Shown here in pieces: positions 54,831-62,700 of a stretch of DNA of 64,000 nt; position 1 is the stretch's first letter, and the number at the start of each line of letters is the position of its first letter. The notes under the pieces are model-generated. The model was not told the origin of the DNA, did no database searches, and saw only the letters and a program-made list of their open reading frames with translations. Position numbers and translations under genes: made by a program. This DNA comes from Azospirillum halopraeferens DSM 3675 (GTDB lineage Bacteria; Pseudomonadota; Alphaproteobacteria; Azospirillales; Azospirillaceae): assembly GCF_000429625.1 (NCBI RefSeq), contig NZ_AUCF01000021.1, positions 1 to 64,000 on the forward strand, written 5' to 3'.

Positions 54831-55571
54831 ATGTGGGGCATCATCCCGGCCGCCGGCAGCGGCACGCGCATACAGCCGCTGGCCTTCTCCAAGGAGCTGC
54901 TGCCCGTCGGCAGTCGCCTGGAGAACGGCACCGAGCGGCCGCGGGCGGTGAGCGAATATCTGGTGGAGCGAATGCTGCGCGGTGGGGCCGACAAGATCGC
55001 CTTCGTCATCGCCCCGGGGAAATTCGACATCCTGCAATACTACGGCAACCGGCTGGACGGGGCCGACTTCGCCTATGTGGTGCAGCCGCGCCCCGGCGGG
55101 CTGTGCGACGCGCTGTTCCGCGCGCACCACCTGATCCACCCGTCGGAGCCGGTGATGATCGGCCTGCCCGACACTGTGTGGTTCCCCGAGGACGCGCTGG
55201 CGGCGCTGCCCGACGACCGGCTGTCGTTTCTGCTGTTCCCGGTGGACCGGCCGGAGCTGTTCGATGCGGTGGTGACCGACGAGGCCGGCCGTGTCCGGGA
55301 GATCCGGGTGAAACACCTCGATGCGGGCACGCGCTGGATCTGGGGGGCGTTCAAGATGCCGGGGCGCGTGTTCCACGACCTGCACGCCCTGTGGCGCGGC
55401 CGGGGCGAACGGGACGAGTACATCGGCACCCTGGTCAACGCCTACATCGATGAAGGGGGGGAAGCGGTGGCGGTGCGCGCCGGCACCTCCTACGTGGACG
55501 TCGGCACCGTCCGGGGATACCGCGCGGCCATCGGCCTGCTCAGCCGGGCGCTTCCGGAGGCCGCAGAGTGA
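54831..55571 (+). CDS. Sugar-phosphate nucleotidyltransferase
   Basis: A 246-residue enzyme with the nucleotidyltransferase signature IIPAAGSGTRIQPLAFSKELLP (G-x-G-T-R then K) and the central GLPDTVWF (metal-binding Asp) and WIWGAFKM. It would activate a sugar or cyclitol phosphate with an NTP. It lacks extra domains and is shorter than typical RmlA, so the substrate may differ; inositol phosphate is one candidate because of the operon. AGGAG lies 11 bases before the ATG. The stop overlaps the next start (TGATG). Confidence 0.87.
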   Translation: MWGIIPAAGSGTRIQPLAFSKELLPVGSRLENGTERPRAVSEYLVERMLRGGADKIAFVIAPGKFDILQYYGNRLDGADFAYVVQPRPGGLCDALFRAHHLIHPSEPVMIGLPDTVWFPEDALAALPDDRLSFLLFPVDRPELFDAVVTDEAGRVREIRVKHLDAGTRWIWGAFKMPGRVFHDLHALWRGRGERDEYIGTLVNAYIDEGGEAVAVRAGTSYVDVGTVRGYRAAIGLLSRALPEAAE

Positions 55572-56362
55572 TGACGGGGGAGAACGGCGTGCTGACACCG
55601 GAAGCCATCGAACGCCGGGTTCGCGAACTCGGGCAGTGGTTCCACAACATCGACCTCAAGGGCGTGCAGACCGCGCCCGACCATTTCCTCGGCGACTACC
55701 CGCGCGTGAAGTGGCAGCGCTTCGCCCATGCCATCCCGCAGGACCTGTCGGGGATGAGCGTGCTCGACATCGGCTGCAACGGCGGCTTCTACTCCATCGA
55801 GATGAAGCGTCGCGGGGCGGCGCGCGTGGTCGGCGTCGATTACGACGACGCCTATCTGGCCCAGGCCCGCTTCGCCGCCGAAGTGTCGGGAGCGGACATC
55901 GAGTTCCGCCGGCTGTCGGTCTACGACGTGGCGCAACTCGGCGAACGCTTCGACCTCGTGCTGTTCATGGGCGTGTTCTACCACCTGCGCCACCCGCTGC
56001 TGGCGCTCGACCTCATCCGCGAACACGTGGCCGGTGATCTCGTGGTGTTCCAGTCGATGATGCGCGGTGCGTCCGATGTGGAGCCCGTTCGCGACGACTA
56101 CCACTTCTGGGAGACGGATCACTTCGAACGCCCCGGTTACCCGCGGATGGTTTTCGTCGAGAACAGGTACTGCGGCGACGAAACGAACTGGTGGATTCCC
56201 AACCGCGCCGGCGCCGAGGCCATGCTGCGCTCGGCCGGTTTCCGGGTGATCGACCATCCCGAGGAGGAGGTGTTCGTCTGCCGTGTCGGTGACCGCTCCG
56301 CGTGGGCGACGCCGGTGTATCCGTCTTCCGGGTCCGCCCCCGGCCCCAACCGAGAGGACTGA
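55571..56362 (+). CDS. SAM-dependent methyltransferase (TIGR04290-like)
   Basis: A 263-residue methyltransferase. LSGMSVLDIGCNGGFYSIEM is the SAM-binding motif I, VVGVDYDDAYLAQARF motif II, and FDLVLFMGVFYHLRHPLLAL motif IV. The N-terminal part FHNIDLKGVQTAPDHFLGDYP resembles tRNA-wobble methyltransferase CmoB and the Rta_06860 family (TIGR04290) from conserved glycan-like clusters, as I recall. It overlaps the gene before it and is 3 bases from the glycosidase-like gene, so the product is probably a methylated glycoside. Confidence 0.87.
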   Translation: MTGENGVLTPEAIERRVRELGQWFHNIDLKGVQTAPDHFLGDYPRVKWQRFAHAIPQDLSGMSVLDIGCNGGFYSIEMKRRGAARVVGVDYDDAYLAQARFAAEVSGADIEFRRLSVYDVAQLGERFDLVLFMGVFYHLRHPLLALDLIREHVAGDLVVFQSMMRGASDVEPVRDDYHFWETDHFERPGYPRMVFVENRYCGDETNWWIPNRAGAEAMLRSAGFRVIDHPEEEVFVCRVGDRSAWATPVYPSSGSAPGPNRED

Positions 56363-56365
56363 GGC

Positions 56366-57283
56366 ATGATCGAAGCGGTGATGCTCTGGAACGAGCCCAA
56401 CAACAAGTCCCACTGGGATTTCCAGCTCGATCCGGAGTGGACGCGGTTCGCGGACATGGTGAAGTGCGCCGCCGACGCCATCGCCGCGGCCAATCCCCGC
56501 CTGCCCCGGGTGCTGGGCGGCATCTCGCCCATCGACGCGGGATTCATGGCCAACATGAAGGGGCAGGGGGTTCTGGACGCGGTGGACGCGGTGGCGGTGC
56601 ACGGCTTCCCGCTGGACTGGAACCACTGGCAGATCCACGAGTGGCCGGCCAAGCTGGATGAGATCCGGGCCGTCACCGACCGGCCCCTGTGGGTGTCCGA
56701 GGTGGGGGTCAGCACCTTCGGCGCGGAGGAGGTGCAGGATTGGGGCCTGCAGCGCACGGCGGAACTGCTGATCGGCCGCGCCCCGCGCATCCACTGGTAC
56801 AGCCTGTTCGACCTGCCGCGCGCCTGGCCGGCCACCACCCGCCACCGCGAGGCCGAGGGGTCCAGCTATTACCGGCACTTCTACATGGGGCTGGTGCGCG
56901 AGGACGGCACCGAGAAGCCCGCCTACCGCACCTTCCGCAGGTTCGCCCCCGCCATGGGGCTGTGCCAGTGGTTCCACTTCCGCGACCACCGCCTGGACGA
57001 GGCGGTGGCGCGCATGAAGGACCTGGGTGTCACCCACCTGCGCACCGGCCTGTCCTGGGCCGACAGCTACCGCGACGGCGCGCTGGACTGGTTCGACCGG
57101 CAGATGGAGGCCCTGGCCGACTTCGACGTCACGGTCACCTTCTGCTTCACGCCGGAGCACCGCGGCATCGAACCCCACCACACCAGCCCGCCGCAGGTGA
57201 AGGAGGAGTTCGCCCGCTTCTGCGCCGACATGGTGCACCGCTACGCGCCCGCCCGGAGCCTGACCGCGGCGGCGGCGGATTGA
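56366..57283 (+). CDS. Glycosidase-like (clan GH-A type) protein with apparent circular permutation
   Basis: A 305-residue protein. It starts almost directly with the acid/base motif WNEPNNKSHWD, then VAVHGFPLDWNHW and the nucleophile strand LWVSEVGVSTFG (about residue 110), and IHWYSLFDLPRAWP. Only after residue about 200 does it show what is normally the start of the barrel: AVARMKDLGVTHLRTGLSW, FDVTVTFCFTPEHRG and EEFARFCADMVHRYAP. So strands 4-8 precede strands 1-3. Both catalytic Glu are kept, so it may be an active retaining beta-glycosidase such as a xylosidase, or a transglycosidase. There is no signal peptide, so it should act in the cytoplasm on the operon product or intermediate. 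Confidence 0.75.
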   Translation: MIEAVMLWNEPNNKSHWDFQLDPEWTRFADMVKCAADAIAAANPRLPRVLGGISPIDAGFMANMKGQGVLDAVDAVAVHGFPLDWNHWQIHEWPAKLDEIRAVTDRPLWVSEVGVSTFGAEEVQDWGLQRTAELLIGRAPRIHWYSLFDLPRAWPATTRHREAEGSSYYRHFYMGLVREDGTEKPAYRTFRRFAPAMGLCQWFHFRDHRLDEAVARMKDLGVTHLRTGLSWADSYRDGALDWFDRQMEALADFDVTVTFCFTPEHRGIEPHHTSPPQVKEEFARFCADMVHRYAPARSLTAAAAD

Positions 57284-57363
57284 CCGGGGGATGCCATGAC
57301 GAAACGGCCGCGGCGGCTCCCGGCGCATGAGATCCCGGCCGCACCGGAAACGGAGGGTGTGCG

Positions 57364-58437
57364 ATGACCCTGACGGTACTGTCCGTCGCCTATCCCTTCA
57401 ACGCCGTCGGGCCCGATTCGGTGGGCGGTGCGGAGCAGGTGGTGGCGGCGCTCGACCGGGCTCTGGCGGGCGGCGGCCACACCTCGCTGGTGATCGCCTG
57501 CGAGGGCTCCGCCGTTGCCGGCACCTTGCTGCCGGTCCCGCGGGTGCGCGGTGTCGTCGATCACGCCGTACGGGCCGCCGTCCACGCCCGCGTGCGCGCC
57601 GCCGTGGCGCAGGCGCTGGAGCGCCACCCGGTCGACCTCGTGCACCTGCACGGCGTCGATTTCCACGCCTATCTGCCGCCGCCGGGACCGCCGGCACTGG
57701 TGACGCTGCACCTGCCGCTTGACCACTATCCCCCGGCGGCGCTGACTCCGGCGCGGCCGGACACCCATCTGCACGGCGTGTCGCGCGCGCAGGTGCGCGG
57801 CGCGCCGGCGGACCTGCGGCTGCTCGACCCCATCGAGAACGGGGTTCCCGTGGATCGGCTGGCCATCCGCATCCCGAAGCGGCGGTTCGCCGTCGGACTC
57901 GGCCGGATCTGCCCGGAAAAGGGATTTCACCACGCGCTCGACGCCGCGGCGCTGGCCGACATCCAGTTCCTGCTGGCCGGGGAGGTGCAGCCCTATCCCG
58001 AACACCGGCGGTATTTCCGCGAGACCATCGAGCCGCGCCTGGACCGTGTCCGGCGCCGCTTCCTCGGTCCCGTCGGCTTTGCCCGCAAACGCTGGATGCT
58101 GGGGGCCGCGCGCTGTCTGCTTGCCCCCAGCCTGGTGGCCGAGACCGGTTCGCTGGTGGCCATGGAAGCGCTGGCCTGCGGCACGCCGGTGGTGGCCTTT
58201 CCGTCGGGCGCCCTCGTCGACGTGGTCGATCCGGGGGTGACGGGATTCCTCGTCAATGATGTCCGCGAGATGGCCGATGCCATCGCCGAGGCCGAGCGCA
58301 TCGACCCCGATGCCTGCCGCGCCGCGGCGCGCGCGCGCCATGGGCTGGACCGGTCGGTGGAGCGCTATCTCGCCCTGTACGAGAGGCTTGCCGCCGGCCA
58401 GGCCGCTCCCGCCGCGGCCACCGTCGGAGCCGCCTGA
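57364..58437 (+). CDS. Family 4 glycosyltransferase
   Basis: A 357-residue GT-B enzyme starting MTLTVLSVAYPFNAVGPDSVGGAEQ, the usual beginning of GT4 with its glycine-rich acceptor loop. VGLGRICPEKGFHHALDAA is the nucleotide-sugar domain start and ETGSLVAMEALACGTPVVAFP the donor-binding E-x7-E region. It is the last gene of the operon and lies 80 bases after the glycosidase-like gene. Confidence 0.93.
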   Translation: MTLTVLSVAYPFNAVGPDSVGGAEQVVAALDRALAGGGHTSLVIACEGSAVAGTLLPVPRVRGVVDHAVRAAVHARVRAAVAQALERHPVDLVHLHGVDFHAYLPPPGPPALVTLHLPLDHYPPAALTPARPDTHLHGVSRAQVRGAPADLRLLDPIENGVPVDRLAIRIPKRRFAVGLGRICPEKGFHHALDAAALADIQFLLAGEVQPYPEHRRYFRETIEPRLDRVRRRFLGPVGFARKRWMLGAARCLLAPSLVAETGSLVAMEALACGTPVVAFPSGALVDVVDPGVTGFLVNDVREMADAIAEAERIDPDACRAAARARHGLDRSVERYLALYERLAAGQAAPAAATVGAA

Positions 58438-58894
58438 CGGCGGTTCTCTCAAGGCTGCCATACGACGGCTGCGCACCGCCCGGGTGGGCGAGGCCGTGCT
58501 GCGGCGCATTATGGACTGGCGCCGACCGGCGGCACTCACTATTACATCGGCGGTTTTGCGCCGGGACGGCTGCCGTCCGGCGACACTGTCAAAGGCTGGG
58601 ACCACTGATAATTGAGTTCGGGAAAATCAGTGGACGCGGCATTAGGCATGCTGTATACCAGAACCGGATCCGGGCCCCTCTGGCGGTCGAGCCGTCGACC
58701 GCGATGTCGGATACCTTCACATGCCTTTGGCCGACGGGCCGGAACGCACCTGGAGGATCCGATGACCATGTTCATCGGATGTGGTCCCGTCCGATCCTTC
58801 CCGCGCGTGCCGCCGCGTGAGCGTCACCTCCGGCTTCGGGGAGCCGGGGGCAGCGTCCGTCGTGTCCGGGCCAACCTGGACGAGGGATAGGACA
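58438..58894. other. terC leader region
   Basis: 457 bases between the GT4 gene and terC, less GC-rich from 58540 to 58660. No open frame looks coding. A perfect 8-base stem with an 8-base loop lies at 58757-58780. TerC genes are often controlled by the yybP-ykoY manganese riboswitch, but I could not align its conserved core here. Confidence 0.4.
58757..58780 (+). repeat. Hairpin in the terC leader
   Basis: ATCCGATG and CATCGGAT form a perfect 8-base stem, 115 bases upstream of the terC start. It could be part of a leader RNA or simply an operator palindrome. Confidence 0.5.
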
Positions 58895-59617
58895 ATGGAA
58901 TTCACGGACAGCGCCTTCTGGGTGGCGCTTCTTCAAATCATCTGGATCGATATCCTGCTCAGCGGCGACAACGCGGTGGTCATCGCGCTGGCGTGCCGCT
59001 CGCTGCCGGATCACCAGAAGAAGATGGGCATCGTGCTGGGGGCCGGTGCCGCCATCGCCCTGCGTGTCATTTTCGCGACGTTCATCGTGTATCTCATGGC
59101 GATTCCCTTCCTGAAGATCGCCGGTGGTCTTCTGCTGCTGTGGATCGCGGTCAAACTGATCATGCCGGAGGAGGAGAGCCACGGCGGTATGTCCGGCGGC
59201 ACGACCCTGTTCGCCGCGGTCAAGACCATCGTGATCGCCGACGTGGTGATGAGCCTGGACAACGTCATCGCCATCGCCGCGGCATCGCATGGCAGCGTGG
59301 TGCTGCTCATCCTCGGCCTGCTCATCAGCATCCCGCTGATCCTGTTCGGCTCCGCCTTCATCCTGAAGATGATCGAGCGGTTCCCGATCATCGTCACCTT
59401 CGGCGCGGCCCTGCTCGGCTACATCGCCGGTGAGGTCATGGTCACCGACCCGACCGTGCACCACTGGATCGAGGCGAACGCCAACTGGCTGCACACGGCG
59501 GCCCCGATCATCGGCGCCATCGCCGTCGTCGCCACCGGCCACCTCCTGGCCCGCCGCGCCGCCGCCGGCCGGGTCCAGGAGGAAGAGGTCGCGCAGGAAG
59601 CCCACGAGACCACCTGA
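58895..59617 (+). CDS. TerC family membrane protein
   Basis: A 240-residue protein with about seven membrane helices. WIDILLSGDNAVVIALA and VIADVVMSLDNVIAIAAA are the duplicated GDN/DN motifs of TerC proteins, whose acidic residues bind metal within the membrane. TerC members export manganese, often to supply secreted metalloproteins, and others link to tellurite resistance. The start MEFTDSAFWVALLQ at 58895 follows GAGGGATAGGA. It is followed by a hairpin terminator. Confidence 0.93.
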   Translation: MEFTDSAFWVALLQIIWIDILLSGDNAVVIALACRSLPDHQKKMGIVLGAGAAIALRVIFATFIVYLMAIPFLKIAGGLLLLWIAVKLIMPEEESHGGMSGGTTLFAAVKTIVIADVVMSLDNVIAIAAASHGSVVLLILGLLISIPLILFGSAFILKMIERFPIIVTFGAALLGYIAGEVMVTDPTVHHWIEANANWLHTAAPIIGAIAVVATGHLLARRAAAGRVQEEEVAQEAHETT

Positions 59618-59646
59618 CGGCCGTCCGCTGACCCCGCCCCCATCCG

Positions 59647-59665
59647 CCCCACGCTGTGCGTGGGG
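59647..59665 (+). terminator. Hairpin after terC
   Basis: CCCCACGC and GCGTGGGG form an 8-base stem around TGT, 29 bases after the terC stop. A G-rich stretch follows instead of T, so it is a weak or factor-assisted terminator. Confidence 0.5.
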
Positions 59666-59793
59666 GGGTGGGGGTTGTCATGCCTGAGCGTTCGGCCGGC
59701 CGATCGATTTCCCGAGGCAGCGGGATTTCGAACTTGAGGAGGATCGCTCTTGGCGGATGCGCCTCCCTGAGGAGCCGGTTCAAGAGGAACCCG

Positions 59794-60117
59794 ATCCCGA
59801 TACGCAACTGTAAGGACAAGCGGACGTCCGACTTCATGGCCGGTAAACGGGTCAAGGAGTTCCGGGCGTTCGACCATAAGGCTGCGAAGGCACTGACGAA
59901 GCTCCAGGCGGCGACGCGGCTCGTCGACCTGCGCCATCCGCCGTTGAATCGTTTCGAGGCACCGGGGGGGCGACCGCATCGGGCAGTGCAGCATCCGGAT
60001 CAACGCCCAATGGCGGTGTGTTTGCGCTGGGCGGCCGGCGGAGGCATTCCCGCCGGTGCTGACGTGTTGGTGCTCCCGGGCGAAGCCTACGACGTCGAAA
60101 TCACCGATTTCCATTGA
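59794..60117 (+). pseudogene. higB: HigB/RelE-type toxin, damaged
   Basis: The ends match HigB toxins: IRNCKDKRTSDFMAGKRVKEF and ALTKLQAATRLVDLRHPP at the start, GADVLVLPGEAYDVEITDF at the end. In between, the frame reads about 16 wrong residues. The expected GDRIGQCSIRINAQWR lies in the next frame, from a G run at 59964-59970 to about 60014, so an extra base there and a lost base later cancel out. No normal start codon stands at the expected place; the first ATG (59836) is 14 residues in. It was probably inactivated, although higA next to it is intact. Confidence 0.7.
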
Positions 60118-60125
60118 GGCCCGTC

Positions 60126-60443
60126 ATGACCCATCCGGCTACCGACGACCTTCCGCCGATCCACCCGGGCGAGATCCTCTGCGACGAACTGGAGGCGCTG
60201 GAGATGAGCGCCCGCCGCTTCGCGGATCACATGGGCGTTCCACCGAACGCGGTGACGGAAATTCTGAACGGCGAACGGCGGATCACCGCTCCCATGGCGC
60301 TTCGCCTCGGCAAGGCGTTCGGGACGGACCCCGGGTACTGGACCAACTTGCAGAGCCTATTCGAAACGAAGAAGGCGCGTGCCGAACTGGGGCACGTCCT
60401 GGATGCCATCCAGCCCCTGCCGCACGTTGGCAGAGCGGCCTGA
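60126..60443 (+). CDS. higA: HigA-type antitoxin
   Basis: A 105-residue XRE-family antitoxin: PPIHPGEILCDELEAL, then the helix-turn-helix SARRFADHMGVPPNAVTEILNGERRITAPMALRL and the tail DPGYWTNLQSLFE, typical of HigA/VapI. It normally binds HigB and represses its own operon. It is 8 bases downstream of the damaged higB, in the toxin-first order of hig operons. Confidence 0.93.
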   Translation: MTHPATDDLPPIHPGEILCDELEALEMSARRFADHMGVPPNAVTEILNGERRITAPMALRLGKAFGTDPGYWTNLQSLFETKKARAELGHVLDAIQPLPHVGRAA

Positions 60444-60497
60444 CCTGTCAATCGGCTTAGAATTTCCGCACGTCCTGCTGCATGCGATCGGAGGCTG

Positions 60498-60539
60498 TGT
60501 TGACATTGTCAACACAGGTCTGTATACTCATTGTCAACA
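60498..60539 (+). promoter_or_regulatory. tacA-tacT promoter with embedded operators
   Basis: A textbook sigma-70 promoter: TTGACA (60500-60505), 17 bases, TATACT (60523-60528). The -35 box is inside a perfect palindrome TGTTGACA-T-TGTCAACA (60498-60514), and a second TGTCAACA copy (60532-60539) covers the expected start site. TacA-type antitoxins bind such repeats, so this is most likely the autorepression operator. Confidence 0.85.
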
Positions 60540-60564
60540 CGTTGATGGCAGAGGAGTCAGTCCA

Positions 60565-60858
60565 ATGACGGAGTATGCGTCCGACCGTTCGGACGACCGC
60601 TCTACCGTTATCAATCTTCGCGCCCCGAAGCGGCAGAGGGATCTCGTTGATCGGGCCGCACAGATCCTCGGGAAGACACGCACCGACTTCATCCTGGAAG
60701 CGGCGTCCCGAGCGGCGGAAGAGGTGCTGCTTGACCAGCGCCTGTTTGATCTCGACGAGGAGCGGTATCGCAAGTTCATCGAACTCCTGGACGAACCGCC
60801 GCAGGAGAATAAGAAACTTCAGACTCTGATGAGAAAGTCACCTCCATGGTCGACATAG
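60565..60858 (+). CDS. tacA: DUF1778 (TacA-type) antitoxin
   Basis: A 97-residue antitoxin with a ribbon-helix-helix N-terminal domain (STVINLRAPKRQRDLVDRAAQILGKTRTDFILEAA) and an acidic toxin-binding tail (LFDLDEERYRKFIELLDEPP). It would neutralise the GNAT toxin encoded next, whose gene it overlaps by 13 bases, and repress the shared promoter. The start at 60565 is the first ATG of the domain. Confidence 0.93.
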   Translation: MTEYASDRSDDRSTVINLRAPKRQRDLVDRAAQILGKTRTDFILEAASRAAEEVLLDQRLFDLDEERYRKFIELLDEPPQENKKLQTLMRKSPPWST

Positions 60859-61364
60859 CAGACCCACGGCCGGGGCGGCTGTTAGCCCCGGTATCCCTGA
60901 CAGCATCACATAACACCCTCCCGTTTCGCAGCGGTGCTCCGTCCCTGGACGCGTGGCTCCACGAGTGGGCCCTTCCCAACCAGCGCTCCGGCGCTTCGCG
61001 AACCTACGTCATCTGCGACGGTGACGTCGTTCGCGGCTATTACGCTCTCGCTACCGGGGCGGTTCGGCGTGCCGACGCCGCCGGTCCGGTGCGGCGGCAG
61101 ATGCCCGACCCCGTCCCTGTGCTACTCCTCGGTCGCCTTGCGGTCGACCTCTCGCATCAGGGGCAGGGCAACGGCGCAGTCCTCCTCCAGGACGCGCTGA
61201 AACGCTGCCTGCAGGTTGCCGACACCGTCGGCGTGCGCGCCGTGCTCGTCCACGCCATCGACGACCGGGCAGCCGCTTTCTACCGCCAATACGGCTTCCG
61301 GCCATCGCCCGTCGGCGAATGGACGCTGATGGTCACCATCGACGCCATCCGCGCCAGCCTCTGA
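60846..61364 (+). CDS. tacT: GNAT-family toxin (TacT-type acetyltransferase)
   Basis: A 172-residue acetyltransferase. It has the TacT opening (LTASHNTLPFRSGAPSLDAWL) and the acetyl-CoA loop LGRLAVDLSHQGQGNGAVLL, with the catalytic-region tyrosine in AAFYRQYGF. Toxins of this group acetylate aminoacyl-tRNA and stop translation. Stop and start overlap with tacA. The active-site loop QGQGNG fits the Q/R-x-x-G-x-G/A pattern, so the toxin looks intact. Confidence 0.93.
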   Translation: MVDIADPRPGRLLAPVSLTASHNTLPFRSGAPSLDAWLHEWALPNQRSGASRTYVICDGDVVRGYYALATGAVRRADAAGPVRRQMPDPVPVLLLGRLAVDLSHQGQGNGAVLLQDALKRCLQVADTVGVRAVLVHAIDDRAAAFYRQYGFRPSPVGEWTLMVTIDAIRASL

Positions 61365-61384
61365 AGCCGCCCCGTCAAACAAAT

Positions 61385-61412
61385 CGCCCTCCCCGATCGC
61401 TCGGGGAGGGCG
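61385..61412 (-). terminator. Terminator between lpxC and tacT
   Basis: CGCCCTCCCCGA and TCGGGGAGGGCG form a perfect 12-base stem with a 4-base loop, between the convergent tacT and lpxC genes. On the lpxC strand it is followed by ATTTGTTTG, a short T-rich run. It may work in both directions. Confidence 0.8.
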
Positions 61413-61439
61413 TCTTGCAGTTTGGGGAGGAGAGACGGA

Positions 61440-62375
61440 TCAGGCAACGGCCCGCGCCGGGCAATCGCTCCAGGCCGGCAGGATGGCGGCCGGGATGTCG
61501 TAGCACCAGGCGGAACGGTCGGCGAACAGCGCGTGCAGCAGCTTGTTGTTCAGGGCGTGGCTGGACCGGCAGCCGTGGAAGTGGCCGATGATCGGCGCGC
61601 CGGCCAGGTAGAGGTCGCCCACGGCGTCCAGGATCTTGTGGCGCACGAACTCGTCCTCGAAGCGCAGGCCGTCCTCGTTGAGGACGCGGTCGCGGTCGAT
61701 GACGATGGCGTTGTCCAGCGAGCCGCCCAGCGCCAGGCCGGCCCGGCGCATGGCGTCCACCTCGTGCAGGAAGCCGAAGGTGCGGGCGCGGGCGATGGAC
61801 TCGGCGAACGAGCCGGGGACCAGGTCGAAGCTGGCGGTCTGGCGGGCCACCACCGCGTTGTCGAAGTCGATCTCGAAGCTGTAGGTCGTGCCCTCGCCGG
61901 GGACCAGGCTGGCAACCTTCGACCCCTCGGTCACGTAGACCGGCTTCAGGATGCGGATGGCACGGCGGGGGGCCGCCTGCTCCAGACGGCCGGCGCGCTC
62001 GATCATCGCCACGAAGGGGGCCGAGCTGCCGTCCATGATCGGCACCTCGCCGGCGTCGATGCGCACCTCGGCGTTGTCGATGCCGCAACCGGCCAGCGCC
62101 GCCATCAGGTGTTCCACGGTGCCGACCGTGTTGCGGTCGGCGTTGGCGATCACCGAGCACAGGCGGCTGTCGGCCACCGCGTCCCAGGCCGCCGGGATCA
62201 GCGCCGCGTCGCCCCGCTTGTCGGTGCGGATGAAGGTGATGCCCGTGCCGGCGTCAGCCGGCGCGATGGTCAGGCGCACCGTGGAGCCGGAGTGCAGGCC
62301 GATGCCGCTGGTGTGAATGGCGCTCCTCAGCGTGTGCTGGAACAGCCCGTTGGAGGTGGCGCGGATGTGGGTCAC
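61440..62375 (-). CDS. lpxC: UDP-3-O-acyl-N-acetylglucosamine deacetylase
   Basis: The committed, zinc-dependent step of lipid A synthesis. The 311-residue protein contains LRSAIHTSGIGLHSG at the start, TVEHLMAALAGCGIDN (zinc His), FGFLHEVDAM, VRHKILDAVGDL (zinc His and Asp) and GHFHGCRSSHALNNKLLHAL (catalytic His). The start is a GTG at 62375 (VTHIRATSNGLFQ), with AGCAGGT about 8 bases upstream; the frame stays open further but gives unrelated residues. It lies downstream of ftsZ as in many proteobacteria. Confidence 0.95.
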   Translation of the reverse strand: MTHIRATSNGLFQHTLRSAIHTSGIGLHSGSTVRLTIAPADAGTGITFIRTDKRGDAALIPAAWDAVADSRLCSVIANADRNTVGTVEHLMAALAGCGIDNAEVRIDAGEVPIMDGSSAPFVAMIERAGRLEQAAPRRAIRILKPVYVTEGSKVASLVPGEGTTYSFEIDFDNAVVARQTASFDLVPGSFAESIARARTFGFLHEVDAMRRAGLALGGSLDNAIVIDRDRVLNEDGLRFEDEFVRHKILDAVGDLYLAGAPIIGHFHGCRSSHALNNKLLHALFADRSAWCYDIPAAILPAWSDCPARAVA

Positions 62376-62587
62376 GGCGTTTACCTGCTCTTGTCGTCGG
62401 GAGTGTCCGCGTCCGCCGGTGTCTCCGGTCCGGCGGGCGGGCGGCCGCACCGGGGCACGACCACGCTTACGAGGTAACATCGGGGGCGGGAGAGGACAAA
62501 TCACTCTTTATTACGAAATGTTGCAGGTCCCGCAGGGGTGCGCGGCGAAGGAGAATGTCGGTTCCGCGTACAATAAATGGGACAACG

Positions 62588-62623
62588 AAAAAACCTCCGG
62601 AGGCGCCGGGGCGCTCCGGAGGT
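62588..62623 (-). terminator. Rho-independent terminator downstream of ftsZ
   Basis: On the minus strand ACCTCCGGAGCGCC and GGCGCCTCCGGAGGT form a strong GC stem directly followed by six T. This is the clearest intrinsic terminator in the window and lies about 80 bases after the ftsZ stop. Confidence 0.9.
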
Positions 62624-62650
62624 CAAGTCAAAGGGAAGGTTGTGCTCGAC

Positions 62651-62700
62651 CCGCCGGCACCGGGTGGCCGGTGCCGGCGGGGTCCTTTGGAGGAAGGACC
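62651..62700 (-). repeat. Two adjacent hairpins just after ftsZ
   Basis: CCGCCGGCACCGG and CCGGTGCCGGCGG form a perfect 13-base stem with a 4-base loop (62651-62680). GGTCCTT and AAGGACC form a second stem (62681-62700) ending 4 bases from the ftsZ stop. They have no T tract and may protect the 3' end of the ftsZ message. Confidence 0.7.

Noticed and set aside
58540-58612. A short protein-like stretch (HYYIGGFAPGRLPSG) ending in a stop before terC
   Set aside because: No start codon, no ribosome binding site, and no known family; it may be a gene remnant but cannot be supported.
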